From the NCBI GenBank assembly GCA_016782545.1, contig JADHYG010000002.1, positions 1-50,638 on the forward strand: a DNA stretch of 50,638 nt, given 5' to 3'. Source of the DNA: Candidatus Microgenomates bacterium. Its GTDB lineage: Bacteria; Patescibacteria; Microgenomatia; JADHYG01. This document shows positions 17,001-25,963 of the stretch, one piece after another. Position 1 is the first letter of the stretch, and the number at the start of each line of letters is the position of its first letter. The notes under the pieces were generated by a model that saw nothing but the letters and a program-made list of their open reading frames with translations, made no database searches and had not been told where the DNA came from. The translations under genes were made by a program, and so were the position numbers.

Positions 17001-17741
17001 AAACACACTGGTGGAATTGTTGGACTAGATGTTACTCAAGGATTGCCTCGTGTAGAAGAGCTTTTTGAAGCGAGGACTCCTAAAATTTTATCTCCGATTG
17101 CGGAAATCTCTGGAAAGATTGAAATAACAGAAACTTCGAAAGGATTTAAAGTAAGAATAAGAAATGAGGAAATTAAACCTATTGAAGAAGTAGAATATTT
17201 AGTTCCTTTGACATCTGAACTTAAAGTTAAAAACAATCAAAAGATTAGAGTAGGAGAACAGTTGGCCAGCGGCTTTTTGTCAACTCAAGAAGTTTTAAAT
17301 GTAAGAGGTTTAAGAGAAACTCAAAAATATCTTCTTATTGAAATTCAACGAGTTTATGAATCTCAAGGAATTCCCATCAATGACAAGCATTTTGAAGTTA
17401 TAATAAGAAAAATGAGTGAGAAAGTTAAATTGGAAACAACTGGTGATACAAACTTTCTACCGGGAGAATTTGTCGAACAATCAAAATTTGAAATAGAAAA
17501 TGCCAGAGTTTTATCTCAAGGTGGAGAACCAGCCACTGCTCAAGTAATCATTTTAGGGATTACCAAGGCCGCTTTGTTTACTTCATCTTGGCTTTCAGCC
17601 GCTTCGTTTCAGAATACAACCAGCGTTTTAACAAAAGCAGCTATTTGTGGACAAGAAGATAAACTTTTAGGACTTAAAGAAAATGTGATTATTGGCAGAC
17701 TTATTCCAACCGGTAAAGAGCGAGCTCAAATTGAAAAGTAA
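14040..17741 (+). CDS. rpoC: DNA-directed RNA polymerase subunit beta'
   Basis: The 1233-residue protein carries the N-terminal zinc site ([17 protein letters not shown]), the catalytic [12 protein letters not shown] whose three Asp hold the active-site magnesium, and [17 protein letters not shown]. The second zinc site is formed by C in EDCGTDKG with [15 protein letters not shown]. The trigger-loop region follows ([16 protein letters not shown]). ATG 14040 is preceded by AAGGAG inside the rpoB tail, and the two genes overlap by 8 bases. A coiled-coil insertion of about 100 residues (near 140-250) is rich in Lys and Glu. Confidence 0.98.
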   Translation: MIKDSFTNVIDFSGLKINLASPEKIQSWSYGEITKPETINYRTLKPEKDGLFDERIFGPTKDWECFCGKYKRIRYRGIICDKCGVEVTQSKVRRERMGHIELATPIAHVWFFKGIPSTLSLLLNISPRNLEGVIYFAQYLVIEVDKEKRTKVLSEFEKRLEDKKENISKEFKTKREKIKKEMEIEEKRLKKKLKGETFELAISELKINKRNRLATLEDELIINLKKAEELFNNLTKIVKRLKPLGVLTEEEYFKLQDYQAEDFFEMGMGAEALLTMIRNLDLDKLANNLRKKAQETSGAAHVRATKRLRIIESLKKAEIDPSWMVMRVLPVLPPNLRPMVQLSGGRFATSDLNDLYRRVINRNNRLKHLINLGTPEIILRNEKRMLQEAVDSLIESNKVSSRGRTRRRPLRALSDMLRGKQGRFRQNLLGKRVDYSGRSVIVVGPELKLNQCGLPKAMALELFKPFVLRELIIRGISPNVKSAKNLLDTQPPQVFDILEEIIHDHPVLLNRAPTLHKLGIQAFYPILIEGSAIRIHPCVCAGYNADFDGDQMAVHVTLSKEAQKEAEELMLPEVNLLKPADGSPITLPNKEMALGCFWLTSIIEGQKEKEIIFSNTQEAILAYQLEKVDLREPIKIFLKEKIVKTTVGRIILNNSLPEELRFINREVKAVTLKRIITKALNFLPSSKVAELIDKIKEIGFWAATLAGGASLSVFDCRPISKKEEMIKRAEKNEGEIEKNFEQGLITEEEKRRLKNEIWIDMTEELADATWKNLKNDNPVKVIINSGGARASRDQLKQLAAMRGLVVDPLGKIVELPTKSNFREGLSIFEYVTSTRGSRKGLTDSALKTANAGYLTRRLVDVAHDAIIRIEDCGTDKGIEILREEARKASFEERILGRVLVRKVIDPKTKKVVIKEGEIITEENINFLTNIKKIKVRSPLMCEALFGLCKKCYGKDFSTQKYVEIGTPVGVIAAQSIGEPGTQLTMRVKHTGGIVGLDVTQGLPRVEELFEARTPKILSPIAEISGKIEITETSKGFKVRIRNEEIKPIEEVEYLVPLTSELKVKNNQKIRVGEQLASGFLSTQEVLNVRGLRETQKYLLIEIQRVYESQGIPINDKHFEVIIRKMSEKVKLETTGDTNFLPGEFVEQSKFEIENARVLSQGGEPATAQVIILGITKAALFTSSWLSAASFQNTTSVLTKAAICGQEDKLLGLKENVIIGRLIPTGKERAQIEK

Positions 17742-17765
17742 AAATATGATAAGATACCCAAATAA

Positions 17766-17805
17766 ATTATCCAATTATCAAATTATCCAATTACCAAATT
17801 TCAAA
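17766..17805. repeat. Octamer array before rpsL
   Basis: Five 8-bp units in a row (ATTATCCA, ATTATCAA, ATTATCCA, ATTACCAA, ATTTCAAA) end five bases before the rpsL ATG. There is no Shine-Dalgarno site between the array and the start. Confidence 0.75.
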
Positions 17806-17810
17806 ATATT

Positions 17811-18305
17811 ATGCCTACAGTTTCTCAGTTAATCAGAAAACCAAGAAAAAGGACAAAAAAGAAAGTTAAGACAGTGGTCCTGCGTAAATTTTTTAATGCA
17901 AAAAAAGGAGTTTTTAAAAATATTTCTTCTCCGCAAAAAAGAGGCGTAGTAACAGTAGTCAAGACAATGACGCCTAAAAAACCTCATTCTGCTTTAAGAA
18001 AGGTGGCTAAAGTTCGTCTTTCAAATAAGCAGGAGATTACTGCGTATATTCCGGGAATTGGTCATGAATTAGCAGAACATGCTATTGTGATGCTTCGTGG
18101 AGGAAGAGTAAGAGATTTGCCGGGAGTAAGATATCATCTTGTCCGAGGTAAATATGATGCCACAGGTGTTGTCGGCAGAAAAAAGGCCAGATCAAAATAC
18201 GGCACTAAAAAAGGAGCAACAAAGACAGTTACAAAAAAAATTGAAACAACTAGTGAGAAAGCTTCTGAAAAAGCTTCAGAAGGAAAGGAGAAAGAAAATG
18301 TCTAG
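17811..18305 (+). CDS. rpsL: 30S ribosomal protein S12
   Basis: The 164-residue protein is S12 of the decoding centre, with [12 protein letters not shown] at the start, [21 protein letters not shown] and [18 protein letters not shown]. It has an extra basic stretch after residue 25 and a C-terminal tail of about 25 residues rich in Lys, Ser and Glu, so it is longer than the usual 124-137. The normally invariant PNSA loop reads PHSA here (codon CAT). The streptomycin-site Lys in TPKKP is kept. Its end overlaps rpsG. Confidence 0.97.
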   Translation: MPTVSQLIRKPRKRTKKKVKTVVLRKFFNAKKGVFKNISSPQKRGVVTVVKTMTPKKPHSALRKVAKVRLSNKQEITAYIPGIGHELAEHAIVMLRGGRVRDLPGVRYHLVRGKYDATGVVGRKKARSKYGTKKGATKTVTKKIETTSEKASEKASEGKEKENV

Positions 18306-18774
18306 ATCAGGACGAGTAAAAAAAAGAATTTTACTGCCAGATCCTATTTACAATAGTAGCTTGGTAACAAGACTTGTTAATAAAGTGATGAAACAAGGCA
18401 AGAAAACAGTCGCTCAAAAATTAGTTTATAAAGCTTTAGAACAAATTAAAGAAAAAGATAAAGATCCGGTGGAAATTTTTAAAGAAGCCATTAAAAACAT
18501 TCAACCGCAAATGCAGGTAAAATCAAGAAGAGTTGGCGGTGCTTCTTATCAAGTCCCTATTCCTGTTAAAGGAGATAAAAAAATAGCCTTAGCTTTAAGA
18601 TGGTTGATCTTAGAAGCAAGAAAGCGGTCTAATAGCCAATATCATACTTTTGATCAAAAATTAGCCGCTGAAATTTCAGATGCGGCTAAAAATGAAGGTA
18701 GTGCCGTTAAGAAAAAGGAAATGATCCATAAAACAGCCGAGGCTAACAAAGCTTTTGCTCACTTTCGTTGGTAG
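18298..18774 (+). CDS. rpsG: 30S ribosomal protein S7
   Basis: The 158-residue protein matches S7 throughout: [32 protein letters not shown], the [15 protein letters not shown] beta-arm region and the C-terminal [16 protein letters not shown]7 nucleates assembly of the 30S head and lines the E site. ATG 18298 lies within the last codons of rpsL, giving an 8-base overlap and translational coupling. AAAGGAGAAAG precedes it. The fusA promoter overlaps its stop codon. Confidence 0.97.
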   Translation: MSRSGRVKKRILLPDPIYNSSLVTRLVNKVMKQGKKTVAQKLVYKALEQIKEKDKDPVEIFKEAIKNIQPQMQVKSRRVGGASYQVPIPVKGDKKIALALRWLILEARKRSNSQYHTFDQKLAAEISDAAKNEGSAVKKKEMIHKTAEANKAFAHFRW

Positions 18775-18776
18775 AG

Positions 18777-18804
18777 TTGATTTTGAAGCGAGGTGTGTTA
18801 TAAT
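18777..18804 (+). promoter_or_regulatory. fusA promoter
   Basis: TTGATT (18777-18782), 16 bp and TATAAT (18799-18804) lie directly after the rpsG stop and predict a start near 18811, 15 bases before a terminator hairpin. Confidence 0.6.
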
Positions 18805-18825
18805 AATAATAGTTTTTCAAGCAAG

Positions 18826-18855
18826 ACTGCTTTGAAGAAAGCAGTTTTTTGTTTT
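18826..18855 (+). terminator. Terminator/attenuator hairpin in the fusA leader
   Basis: ACTGCTTT (18826-18833), loop GAAG and AAAGCAGT (18838-18845) form a perfect 8-bp stem followed by TTTTTTGTTTT. It can end the rpoBC-rpsLG transcript and, because the fusA promoter lies upstream of it, it can also attenuate fusA (ATG 18883). Confidence 0.75.
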
Positions 18856-18882
18856 GTATTTGGATATTATAGAAAATAAATT

Positions 18883-21027
18883 ATGGTTGATCAAAAAAAA
18901 CAGACCACAGGAAAAAGAATAGCTTCTTTAGATAAAGTCCGCAACATCGGCATTATTGCTCATATTGATGCAGGAAAAACAACCACGACAGAGAGAGTTC
19001 TTTTTTATACAGGTAGAACCTATAAAATCGGCAATATTGATGATGGTACAACCGTGATGGATTGGATGGAACAGGAAAAAGAACGAGGGATAACCATTAT
19101 GGCGGCGGCGACAACTTGTTTTTGGACGCCTACATATGGAGGAGAAGAATATAGATTTAACATTATTGACACGCCAGGCCATGTAGATTTTACTGCTGAG
19201 GTTGAGCGATCTTTGCGGGTACTAGACGGAGGAATTGTTGTTTTTGATGCCGAGGAAGGAGTTCAATCTCAATCAGAAACTGTTTGGCGTCAGGCAGATA
19301 AGTATAGAGTGCCTAGGATTTGTTTTATTAATAAAATGGATAAGCTTGGCGCTGATTTTCACATGACCGTAGGTATGATTAAGGATCGTTTAGAAGTAAA
19401 ACCAGCCGTGATGGTATTACCGATTGGTAAAGAAGATACCTTTAAAGGCGTCATTGATCTTTTAACTAAAAAGGCTTTGATATGGGAAAAAGATAAATTA
19501 GGGTCAGAATATAAAACCAGTGATGAAATTCCTCAAGAATTAGAAAAAGATGTTGAAAAATATCGTCAAAAATTAATTGAACAGATTTGTGAAAAAGACG
19601 ATCAGCTTTTAGAAAAATATTTAAATGGTGAGACACCTTCTTTAGAAGAACTTAAAAAAGCTTTAAGGCAGGCAACAATAAACTATCAATTAGTACCTAT
19701 TTATTGTGGTTCTTCTTTAAGAAATAAAGGCGTTCAACCCATTTTAGACGCGGTGGTAGATTTTCTTCCATCTCCTTTGGACTTACCTCCTGTTGAAGGT
19801 TCTCATCCAAAAACTAATGAAATTGAGAAAAGAACAGTTGAAAATAACGAGCCGTTTTCTGGTTTGGCTTTTAAGATTCAACTTGATCCTCATGTAGGCA
19901 GATTAACATATGTGAGAGTTTATTCTGGAACTTTGGAAACAGGGTCTTCAGTTTTAAATGTGGCTAAAGGAGAGAAAGAAAGAGTGGGCAGGCTTCTTTT
20001 GATGCATGCTAATAGTCGGGAGGAGATAAAAAAAGCTTTTGCCGGAGAAATTGTGGCCATGGTGGGTTTTAAAAATACGGCGACCGGAGATACTTTAACT
20101 GATTCTGATCACCCTCTACTTTTTGAAACCATTTCTTTTCCTGATCCGGTTATTTCTTTAGCCATTGAACCAAAGACACGAGCTGATCAGGAAAAACTAG
20201 GTTATGCTTTGAAAAAATTATCTGAAGAAGATCCCACCTTTCAAATCAAAAGCAATTTGGAAACAGGCCAAACAATTATTTGGGGTATGGGAGAGCTTCA
20301 TCTTGAAATTTTGGTTGACCGAATGTTTAGAGAATTTAAAGTGGCTGCCAATGTAGGCATTCCTCAAGTAGCTTATAAAGAAACAATTAAAAAAGAGGCA
20401 GAAGGTGAAGGAAAATATATTCATCAGTCGGGGGGCAGGGGTCAATACGGGCATTGTTTTTTGAGGATTATGCCTTTACCGCGGGGAGATGGATATAAAT
20501 TCAAGAATGCCATTAAAGGAGCGGCCATTCCTTCTGAATTTATTCCTTCAGTGAAAAAAGGAGTTGAGGAAGCAATGCAAAAAGGTGTTTTGGCAAATTT
20601 TCCTTTGGTAGATATGGAAGTAACTCTTTATGACGGCAGCTATCACGATGTAGATTCTTCTGATATTGCTTTTAAAATAGCTGGTTCAGATGCTCTTCAA
20701 AAAGCAGTTAGAAAAGCTAATCCTACTTTACTTGAACCAATAATGAAGGTTGAAGTAACGACTCCAAGAGAATTTATGGGAGAAGTTATCGGCGATCTGT
20801 CTGCTAAAAGAGCTCAAATTTCAGGGACGAAAGTTAGGGGAGAGACAAGGCTGATTTTAGCTCAAGTTCCTTTGGCAGAAATGGCTGGTTATGCCACCAC
20901 CGTAAGGTCTTTGAGTAAGGGAAGAGCCAGTTTTTATATGGAAACCAGTCATTATCAGGAAGTGCCTAAAAATATTCAGGCAAAGATAGTTGAGGGAGGA
21001 GTTGAAAAAAAAGAAGATAGGAATTAA
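18883..21027 (+). CDS. fusA: Elongation factor G
   Basis: The 714-residue GTPase has G1 [12 protein letters not shown], switch [13 protein letters not shown]3 DTPGHVDF and G4 NKMD, then domain II, domain III, the GGRGQYGH segment, the domain IV tip [16 protein letters not shown] and domain V. It catalyses translocation. The extended N-terminus (about 18 residues before VRNIGIIAH) is slightly longer than usual. No Shine-Dalgarno site is visible before ATG 18883. It has its own promoter and leader hairpin, and is followed by tuf with a separate promoter. Confidence 0.98.
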   Translation: MVDQKKQTTGKRIASLDKVRNIGIIAHIDAGKTTTTERVLFYTGRTYKIGNIDDGTTVMDWMEQEKERGITIMAAATTCFWTPTYGGEEYRFNIIDTPGHVDFTAEVERSLRVLDGGIVVFDAEEGVQSQSETVWRQADKYRVPRICFINKMDKLGADFHMTVGMIKDRLEVKPAVMVLPIGKEDTFKGVIDLLTKKALIWEKDKLGSEYKTSDEIPQELEKDVEKYRQKLIEQICEKDDQLLEKYLNGETPSLEELKKALRQATINYQLVPIYCGSSLRNKGVQPILDAVVDFLPSPLDLPPVEGSHPKTNEIEKRTVENNEPFSGLAFKIQLDPHVGRLTYVRVYSGTLETGSSVLNVAKGEKERVGRLLLMHANSREEIKKAFAGEIVAMVGFKNTATGDTLTDSDHPLLFETISFPDPVISLAIEPKTRADQEKLGYALKKLSEEDPTFQIKSNLETGQTIIWGMGELHLEILVDRMFREFKVAANVGIPQVAYKETIKKEAEGEGKYIHQSGGRGQYGHCFLRIMPLPRGDGYKFKNAIKGAAIPSEFIPSVKKGVEEAMQKGVLANFPLVDMEVTLYDGSYHDVDSSDIAFKIAGSDALQKAVRKANPTLLEPIMKVEVTTPREFMGEVIGDLSAKRAQISGTKVRGETRLILAQVPLAEMAGYATTVRSLSKGRASFYMETSHYQEVPKNIQAKIVEGGVEKKEDRN

Positions 21028-21036
21028 AATGGAAAG

Positions 21037-21065
21037 TTGCAATTTTAGAGAAAATTTGGTATAAG
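21037..21065 (+). promoter_or_regulatory. tuf promoter
   Basis: TTGCAA (21037-21042), 17 bp, then TGG-TATAAG (-10 at 21060-21065). A small AAGGC/GCCTT hairpin with a GAAAA loop follows at 21077-21091, but without a T-run directly after it. AAGGAGGT precedes the tuf ATG. Confidence 0.6.
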
Positions 21066-21123
21066 TTTCTTAATAAAAGGCGAAAAGCCTTAATCTATTT
21101 GTTTTTACTAAAAGGAGGTAAAA

Positions 21124-22320
21124 ATGGCTCAAGGAACTAAGCAAAAGTTCGAAAGAACAAAACCCCATATTAATATTGGGACGATTGGTCATGTTGATCA
21201 TGGCAAGACCAGTTTAACTTCGGCAATTACCAAAGTTTTGGCTGATGAGGGTTTGTCAGGCAAATTTTATAAATTTGATGAAATTGATAATGCGCCTGAA
21301 GAAAAAGCCCGTGGTTTGACAATTTCTATCACTCATGTTGAGTATGAAACCAAAAAGCGTCATTATGCTCACATTGATTGTCCAGGCCATGCTGATTATG
21401 TGAAAAACATGATTACTGGTGCCGCTCAAATGGATGGGGCTATTTTGGTTGTCTCCGCTCCTGATGGAGTGATGCCTCAGACCAGAGAACATGTTCTTTT
21501 AGCGCGTCAGGTTAATGTACCAGCCTTAGTAGTTTTCATGAATAAATGTGACATGGTTGATGATGCTGAACTTTTAGACCTTGTTGAAGAAGAGATAAAA
21601 GAACTTTTGACTAAATATAAATTTCCTGCTGACAAGATTCCTGTTATCAGAGGATCGGCCACTCAGGCCTTAAAAGGTGATGAAGATGGTAAAAAAGCGA
21701 TTTTAAAACTCATGGAAGCAGTTGATGAAGCTATTCCTACTCCGGTCAGAGTTTTAGATAAGCCGTTTTTAATGCCTGTTGAAGATGTCTTTTCAATCAA
21801 AGGAAGGGGAACAGTGGTCACGGGGAGAATTGGAAGGGGACAAGTAAAAGTGAATGAAGAAATTGAAATTGTCGGTATTAAAGACACTAAAAAAACAGTT
21901 GTCACTGGAGTTGAAATGTTCAGGAAAATCTTAGATGAAGGTCAAGCTGGTGATAATGTAGGAATTTTACTTCGAGGTGTTGATAAGGATGCTGTCGAGC
22001 GAGGTCAAGTTTTGGCTAAGCCTGGAACAATTACTCCTCACACTCAGTTTGAGGCTGAAGTTTATATTTTAAACAAAGATGAGGGTGGCCGTCATACACC
22101 TTTCTTTTCAGGATATAGACCTCAATTTTACATTAGAACAACAGATGTTACAGGAGAAGCTCTTTTACCTAAAGGAGTAGAAATGGTTATGCCTGGTGAC
22201 AATATTAAAATGAACGTGAAATTAATTGTTCCTGTTGCTGTAGAAGAAGGATTGAGATTTGCTATTAGAGAAGGCGGTAAAACAGTAGGAGCAGGAGTAA
22301 TTTCTAAAATTATTGCTTAA
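21124..22320 (+). CDS. tuf: Elongation factor Tu
   Basis: The 398-residue GTPase has G1 GHVDHGKTS, switch [20 protein letters not shown]3 [16 protein letters not shown]4 NKCDMVDD and complete domains II and III ending GVISKIIA. It carries aminoacyl-tRNA to the ribosome. Switch I reads LTISITH where most bacteria have ITINTSH or a close variant; the GTP-contacting Thr is kept. It has the strongest ribosome site in the window, AAGGAGGT four bases before ATG 21124, and its own promoter. rpsJ follows 16 bases later. Confidence 0.98.
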   Translation: MAQGTKQKFERTKPHINIGTIGHVDHGKTSLTSAITKVLADEGLSGKFYKFDEIDNAPEEKARGLTISITHVEYETKKRHYAHIDCPGHADYVKNMITGAAQMDGAILVVSAPDGVMPQTREHVLLARQVNVPALVVFMNKCDMVDDAELLDLVEEEIKELLTKYKFPADKIPVIRGSATQALKGDEDGKKAILKLMEAVDEAIPTPVRVLDKPFLMPVEDVFSIKGRGTVVTGRIGRGQVKVNEEIEIVGIKDTKKTVVTGVEMFRKILDEGQAGDNVGILLRGVDKDAVERGQVLAKPGTITPHTQFEAEVYILNKDEGGRHTPFFSGYRPQFYIRTTDVTGEALLPKGVEMVMPGDNIKMNVKLIVPVAVEEGLRFAIREGGKTVGAGVISKIIA

Positions 22321-22336
22321 CATTTAAAATAAAATA

Positions 22337-22645
22337 ATGCCTAAAGGCAGAATCAGAGTACGTTTAAAAGCTTACGATAGCAGAATAATTGACAGCTGTT
22401 GTCAGCAGATTCTAGACACAGCTATTCGAACCGGAGCCAAAATCTCTGGGCCTGTTCCTTTGCCAACAGGAAAAAAGTATTTTTCTGTTCAGCGTTCTCC
22501 TTTTATTGATAAGGATTCCCGTGAAGATTTTATCATTAAAACCCATAAAAGATTAATTGACATTATTAATCCTACCGATAAAACCATTGATGCTCTTATG
22601 AATCTTGATCTGCCGGCCGGTGTGGGGATAGAGATTAAGATGTAA
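22337..22645 (+). CDS. rpsJ: 30S ribosomal protein S10
   Basis: The 102-residue protein begins [20 protein letters not shown] and contains the loop [29 protein letters not shown], then [26 protein letters not shown], as in S10. It lies in the 30S head and can act in transcription antitermination with NusB. It directly follows tuf. The usual next gene, rplC, is 11.2 kb away because the carbamate and ATP-grasp clusters are placed between them. Confidence 0.97.
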   Translation: MPKGRIRVRLKAYDSRIIDSCCQQILDTAIRTGAKISGPVPLPTGKKYFSVQRSPFIDKDSREDFIIKTHKRLIDIINPTDKTIDALMNLDLPAGVGIEIKM

Positions 22646-22655
22646 TTTTGATATC

Positions 22656-23594
22656 ATGAATAAACTTCTTGTCGTTGCTCTTGGGGGAAATGCCATTAAA
22701 AGTGCCAAAGAGCGTGGTACTAATGAAGAGCAGTTTAGGAATGTCAGGAAAACAACTGCTCATCTGGCAAAACTTGTTAAAGAAGGTTATGGATTGGTTA
22801 TTACTCATGGAAATGGTCCCCAGGTTGGTAATATTTTAATTCAGAACGAAGCGGCAAAAGAACTTGTTCCTCCACTGCCAATGGATGTCTGCGGGGCTGA
22901 GAGTCAGGGCCAGATTGGTTATATGATTCAGCAAACTTTGATTAATCATTTTCAGAAGATGAATGTTAAAAAATCAGTGGCGACGGTTATTACTCAAGTA
23001 GAAGTTAGTCTAAAAGATAAAGCCTTTCAAAATCCGACCAAGCCGGTTGGACCTTTTTATGACAAAGAGGATGGCGAGAAGCTTAAGGAAAAAGGTTATA
23101 CAGTAATAGAAGATAGTGGTCGCGGTTATCGTCGAGTTGTTCCTTCACCTATTCCTATTCATATTGCCGAAATTGAGGCTGTTAAGACTCTTATTGCGAA
23201 TGGTGTGATTGTTGTTGCTTCAGGCGGCGGCGGCATTCCTGTAATCAAAAAAGAAAATCAATACATTGGCGTTGAGGCGGTAGTTGATAAAGACTTTGCT
23301 GGCGAGCTTTTAGCTCAGGAAGTTAAGGCTGATATTTTTGTTATTTTAACTGATGTAGAAAAAGCAGCTTTAAATTATAATAAACCCAGTCAGAAAGATC
23401 TTGATAGAATGACAGTTGATGAGGCACAAAAATATTTTGATCAAGGCCATTTTGCTCCTGGTTCAATGGGGCCAAAAGTAAGAGCGGCGGTAAAGTTTAT
23501 TCAACAAGGGGGCGAAAAAGTAATTATTACTCACCCGCTTAAAATCCTTGAGGCTCTAAAAGGAAAAACAGGAACTTTGATTATAAAAAACTAA
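22656..23594 (+). CDS. arcC: Carbamate kinase
   Basis: The 312-residue protein has all the amino-acid-kinase landmarks of carbamate kinase: VALGGNAI at the start, THGNGPQVG, VIEDSGRGYRRVVPSP, VASGGGGIPV, VDKDFAGELLA, ILTDVEKAALNY and GSMGPKVRAA. It interconverts carbamoyl phosphate plus ADP with carbamate plus ATP. No arginine deiminase is nearby. It sits 10 bases after rpsJ and 12 bases before the COG2403 gene. Together with the carbamoyltransferase it could make ATP from a carbamoylated compound, or supply carbamoyl phosphate. Confidence 0.95.
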   Translation: MNKLLVVALGGNAIKSAKERGTNEEQFRNVRKTTAHLAKLVKEGYGLVITHGNGPQVGNILIQNEAAKELVPPLPMDVCGAESQGQIGYMIQQTLINHFQKMNVKKSVATVITQVEVSLKDKAFQNPTKPVGPFYDKEDGEKLKEKGYTVIEDSGRGYRRVVPSPIPIHIAEIEAVKTLIANGVIVVASGGGGIPVIKKENQYIGVEAVVDKDFAGELLAQEVKADIFVILTDVEKAALNYNKPSQKDLDRMTVDEAQKYFDQGHFAPGSMGPKVRAAVKFIQQGGEKVIITHPLKILEALKGKTGTLIIKN

Positions 23595-23606
23595 AGAGGA
23601 GAAAAT

Positions 23607-24938
23607 ATGAAGAAAAAAGTCATTATCATGGGTGCCGCCGGTAGAGATTTTCATAATTTCAATTGCGCCTTTCGCGACAATGAAAATTATGAAGTTATTG
23701 CTTTTACCGCTTTTCAGATTCCTAATATTTCTGACAGAAAATATCCTTCTGCTTTAGCCGGCAAACTGTATCCTGAGGGAATTCCGATTTATCCTGAGAA
23801 AGATTTGACTGAATTGATTAAAAAATATCAGATTGATCAAGCCGTCTTTTCTTATTCTGATGTTTCTCACGAGTATGTGATGCATGAAACTTCAATTGTT
23901 AACACTGCAGGAGCAGATTTTGTTCTTTTAGGCACAGATAAAACAATGCTTAAATCAAAAAGAAAAGTTATCTCAATCTGCGCTGTTCGCACTGGCTCAG
24001 GAAAAAGCCAAGTTTCAAGGAAAGTTTTTCGTTTTCTTAAAGACAAAGGAATTAAGACAGCAGCTATTCGTCACCCAATGCCTTATGGAGACTTAGAAAA
24101 ACAAGCAGTTCAGCGTTTTGCCTCTTATGAAGATTTTACCAAGCATGAATGTACTATTGAAGAAAGAGAAGAATATGAGCCCTATATTGAACAAGGATTA
24201 ATTATTTATGCCGGTGTTGATTATGAAAAAATTCTAAAAGAAGCAGAAGAAGAAGCAGAAGTAATTGTTTGGGATGGTGGCAACAATGACACTCCATTTT
24301 ATAAGCCTGATTTAAATATCGTTGTTGTTGATCCTCACAGACCAGGACACGAGCTAAAATACTATCCTGGCGAGACCAATTTTAGAATGGCAGATATTCT
24401 TATTATTAATAAAATCAATACGGCTAAACCCGAGAATGTAAAGTTAGTTGAAGAAAACATTCATCAAACAAATCCTGAAGCAGCTGTCATTCGCGCTAAT
24501 TCTGTGGTTAGGGTTGAAGATCCTAATTTAATTAAAGATAAAAAAGTTTTAGTTGTTGAGGATGGACCAACCCTTACTCATGGAGGCATGGCTTATGGAG
24601 CGGGAATCGTGGCTGCCAAAAAATATCAAGCAAAAGAGATTATTGATCCGCGGCCTTATGCGGTTGGCACTTTAAAAGAAACCTTTAAGGAGTTTAATCA
24701 CTTAACTAATTTGCTTCCAGCCATGGGTTATGGTGAGAAACAATTAAAAGAACTTGAGGAAACAATTAATGCGGCTGATTGTGATACGGTAGTGGTGGGA
24801 ACACCCATTGATTTAGGAAGACTTTTAAAAATAGATAAGCCAGCCGTTAGAATAACTTATGACATTGAAGAAATTGGCCATCCGAATTTAGAAGATGTTT
24901 TAGAAAAATTTATTAAATTTAAAAAGGAGGGAGTATGA
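23607..24938 (+). CDS. COG2403 predicted P-loop GTPase (cyclic 2,3-diphosphoglycerate synthetase-related)
   Basis: The 443-residue protein has an N-terminal Rossmann-like part (VIIMGAAGRDFHNFNCAF), then a Walker A-like loop AVRTGSGKS (126-134), IVWDGGNND, VVVDPHRPGHELKYYPGE, ILIINKINTA (a guanine-recognition NKxx-like site) and VVVGTPIDLGRLL near the end. The architecture matches proteins annotated as cyclic 2,3-diphosphoglycerate synthetase-related. Their real role in bacteria is unknown, but as I recall they often sit beside carbamate kinase and carbamoyltransferase genes, as here. AGAGGAG precedes the ATG, and the stop overlaps the next start (ATGA). Confidence 0.8.
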   Translation: MKKKVIIMGAAGRDFHNFNCAFRDNENYEVIAFTAFQIPNISDRKYPSALAGKLYPEGIPIYPEKDLTELIKKYQIDQAVFSYSDVSHEYVMHETSIVNTAGADFVLLGTDKTMLKSKRKVISICAVRTGSGKSQVSRKVFRFLKDKGIKTAAIRHPMPYGDLEKQAVQRFASYEDFTKHECTIEEREEYEPYIEQGLIIYAGVDYEKILKEAEEEAEVIVWDGGNNDTPFYKPDLNIVVVDPHRPGHELKYYPGETNFRMADILIINKINTAKPENVKLVEENIHQTNPEAAVIRANSVVRVEDPNLIKDKKVLVVEDGPTLTHGGMAYGAGIVAAKKYQAKEIIDPRPYAVGTLKETFKEFNHLTNLLPAMGYGEKQLKELEETINAADCDTVVVGTPIDLGRLLKIDKPAVRITYDIEEIGHPNLEDVLEKFIKFKKEGV

Positions 24939-25867
24939 AACATTTACTTACATTGAAAGATTATACAAAAGAAGAAATTAAACATTTAATAGATCTTGCA
25001 ATTAAGATAAAGAAAAATTCCGAGGAATATTCAAACGTACTAAAGAATAAAACTTTAGTCATGTTATTTGAAAAATCTTCAACCAGAACAAGACTGTCAT
25101 TTGAATCTGGTATGACTCAACTAGGCGGGCATGCTATATTTTTGGATTGGCAATCTTCACAATTGTCAATTGGTGCAGAACTTAGGGATGAAGTAAGATC
25201 AATTGAGAGATATTGTGAGATTATCGCCGCCAGAGTTAAAAAACACAGAACACTTCAAGAAATAGCTGAATGTGTGAAAAAACCGGTTATTAACATGCTT
25301 TGTGAAAAATATCATCCTTGTCAAGGATTAGGCGATATGATGACGATTAAAGAGAAATTCGGAAAGTTAAAAGGGCTTAAATTAGTGTTTACAGGCATTG
25401 CTAATAATGTTAGTAATTCCCTTATTGTTGCAGGAACAAAATTAGGTATGAAAGTTATTCTTGCTGTTCCAGAAAGACATCCCATTTCATTAGACGAAGA
25501 ACTTATAGAGAATGCAAAAGCTACCGGGTTATTTGAGCAAACAAAAGATTTGAAAGGTTCAATAAAGGACGCAGATGTTATTTATACAGATACGTGGATT
25601 GATATGGAGTTCATGACTGACCCCAAGTTTGCAAAAGAAAAGGAAAGAAGATTAAAGACATTTATGCCTTATCAAGTTAACGCGAAATTATTAGAAGAAA
25701 CAGGAAGTAAAGCTAAAATCATGCATTGTTTGGCGGCACATGTTGGTTATGAGATAACCAGAGATGCAATTGATCATCCTAATTCAATTATTTTCGATCA
25801 AGCAGAAAATAGAATGCACATCCAAAAAGCGATACTTCTTACTCTTATTAAGTTAGCAGAAAAATAG
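24935..25867 (+). CDS. Ornithine carbamoyltransferase-like enzyme with altered acceptor site
   Basis: The 310-residue protein has the carbamoyl-phosphate site S49-T-R-T-R53 and H127-P-C-Q130, and the C-terminal FDQAENRMH, so it is a genuine carbamoyltransferase. The second-substrate motifs differ from ornithine carbamoyltransferase: the usual D-x-W-x-S-M-G reads D219-TWI-D223-M224-E225, HCLP reads H264-C-L-A267, and GDxNN reads GIANN. I infer that it may act on an amine other than ornithine. AAGGAGGG precedes the ATG, which overlaps the upstream stop by 4 bases. It ends the forward trio with arcC. Confidence 0.85.
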   Translation: MKHLLTLKDYTKEEIKHLIDLAIKIKKNSEEYSNVLKNKTLVMLFEKSSTRTRLSFESGMTQLGGHAIFLDWQSSQLSIGAELRDEVRSIERYCEIIAARVKKHRTLQEIAECVKKPVINMLCEKYHPCQGLGDMMTIKEKFGKLKGLKLVFTGIANNVSNSLIVAGTKLGMKVILAVPERHPISLDEELIENAKATGLFEQTKDLKGSIKDADVIYTDTWIDMEFMTDPKFAKEKERRLKTFMPYQVNAKLLEETGSKAKIMHCLAAHVGYEITRDAIDHPNSIIFDQAENRMHIQKAILLTLIKLAEK

Positions 25868-25882
25868 GGAAAATAGACTCAG

Positions 25883-25909
25883 ACTTCAAAGAAAATTTTT
25901 CTTTAAAGT
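25883..25909. terminator. AT-rich hairpin between convergent operons
   Basis: ACTT..AAAGAAAA (25883-25895) pairs with TTTTCTTT..AAGT (25897-25909). The hairpin lies between the end of the forward carbamoyltransferase gene and the end of the reverse decarboxylase gene, where a bidirectional terminator is expected. It is AT-rich and therefore weak. Confidence 0.35.
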
Positions 25910-25963
25910 TAGACTTCTACGTGTTATCATTAAAATATGAAAATTAGATATATTATTTCCCTT

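Noticed and set aside
18139..18297. Upstream extension of rpsG
   Set aside because: It overlaps rpsL and is lysine-rich without homology; S7 starts at 18298.
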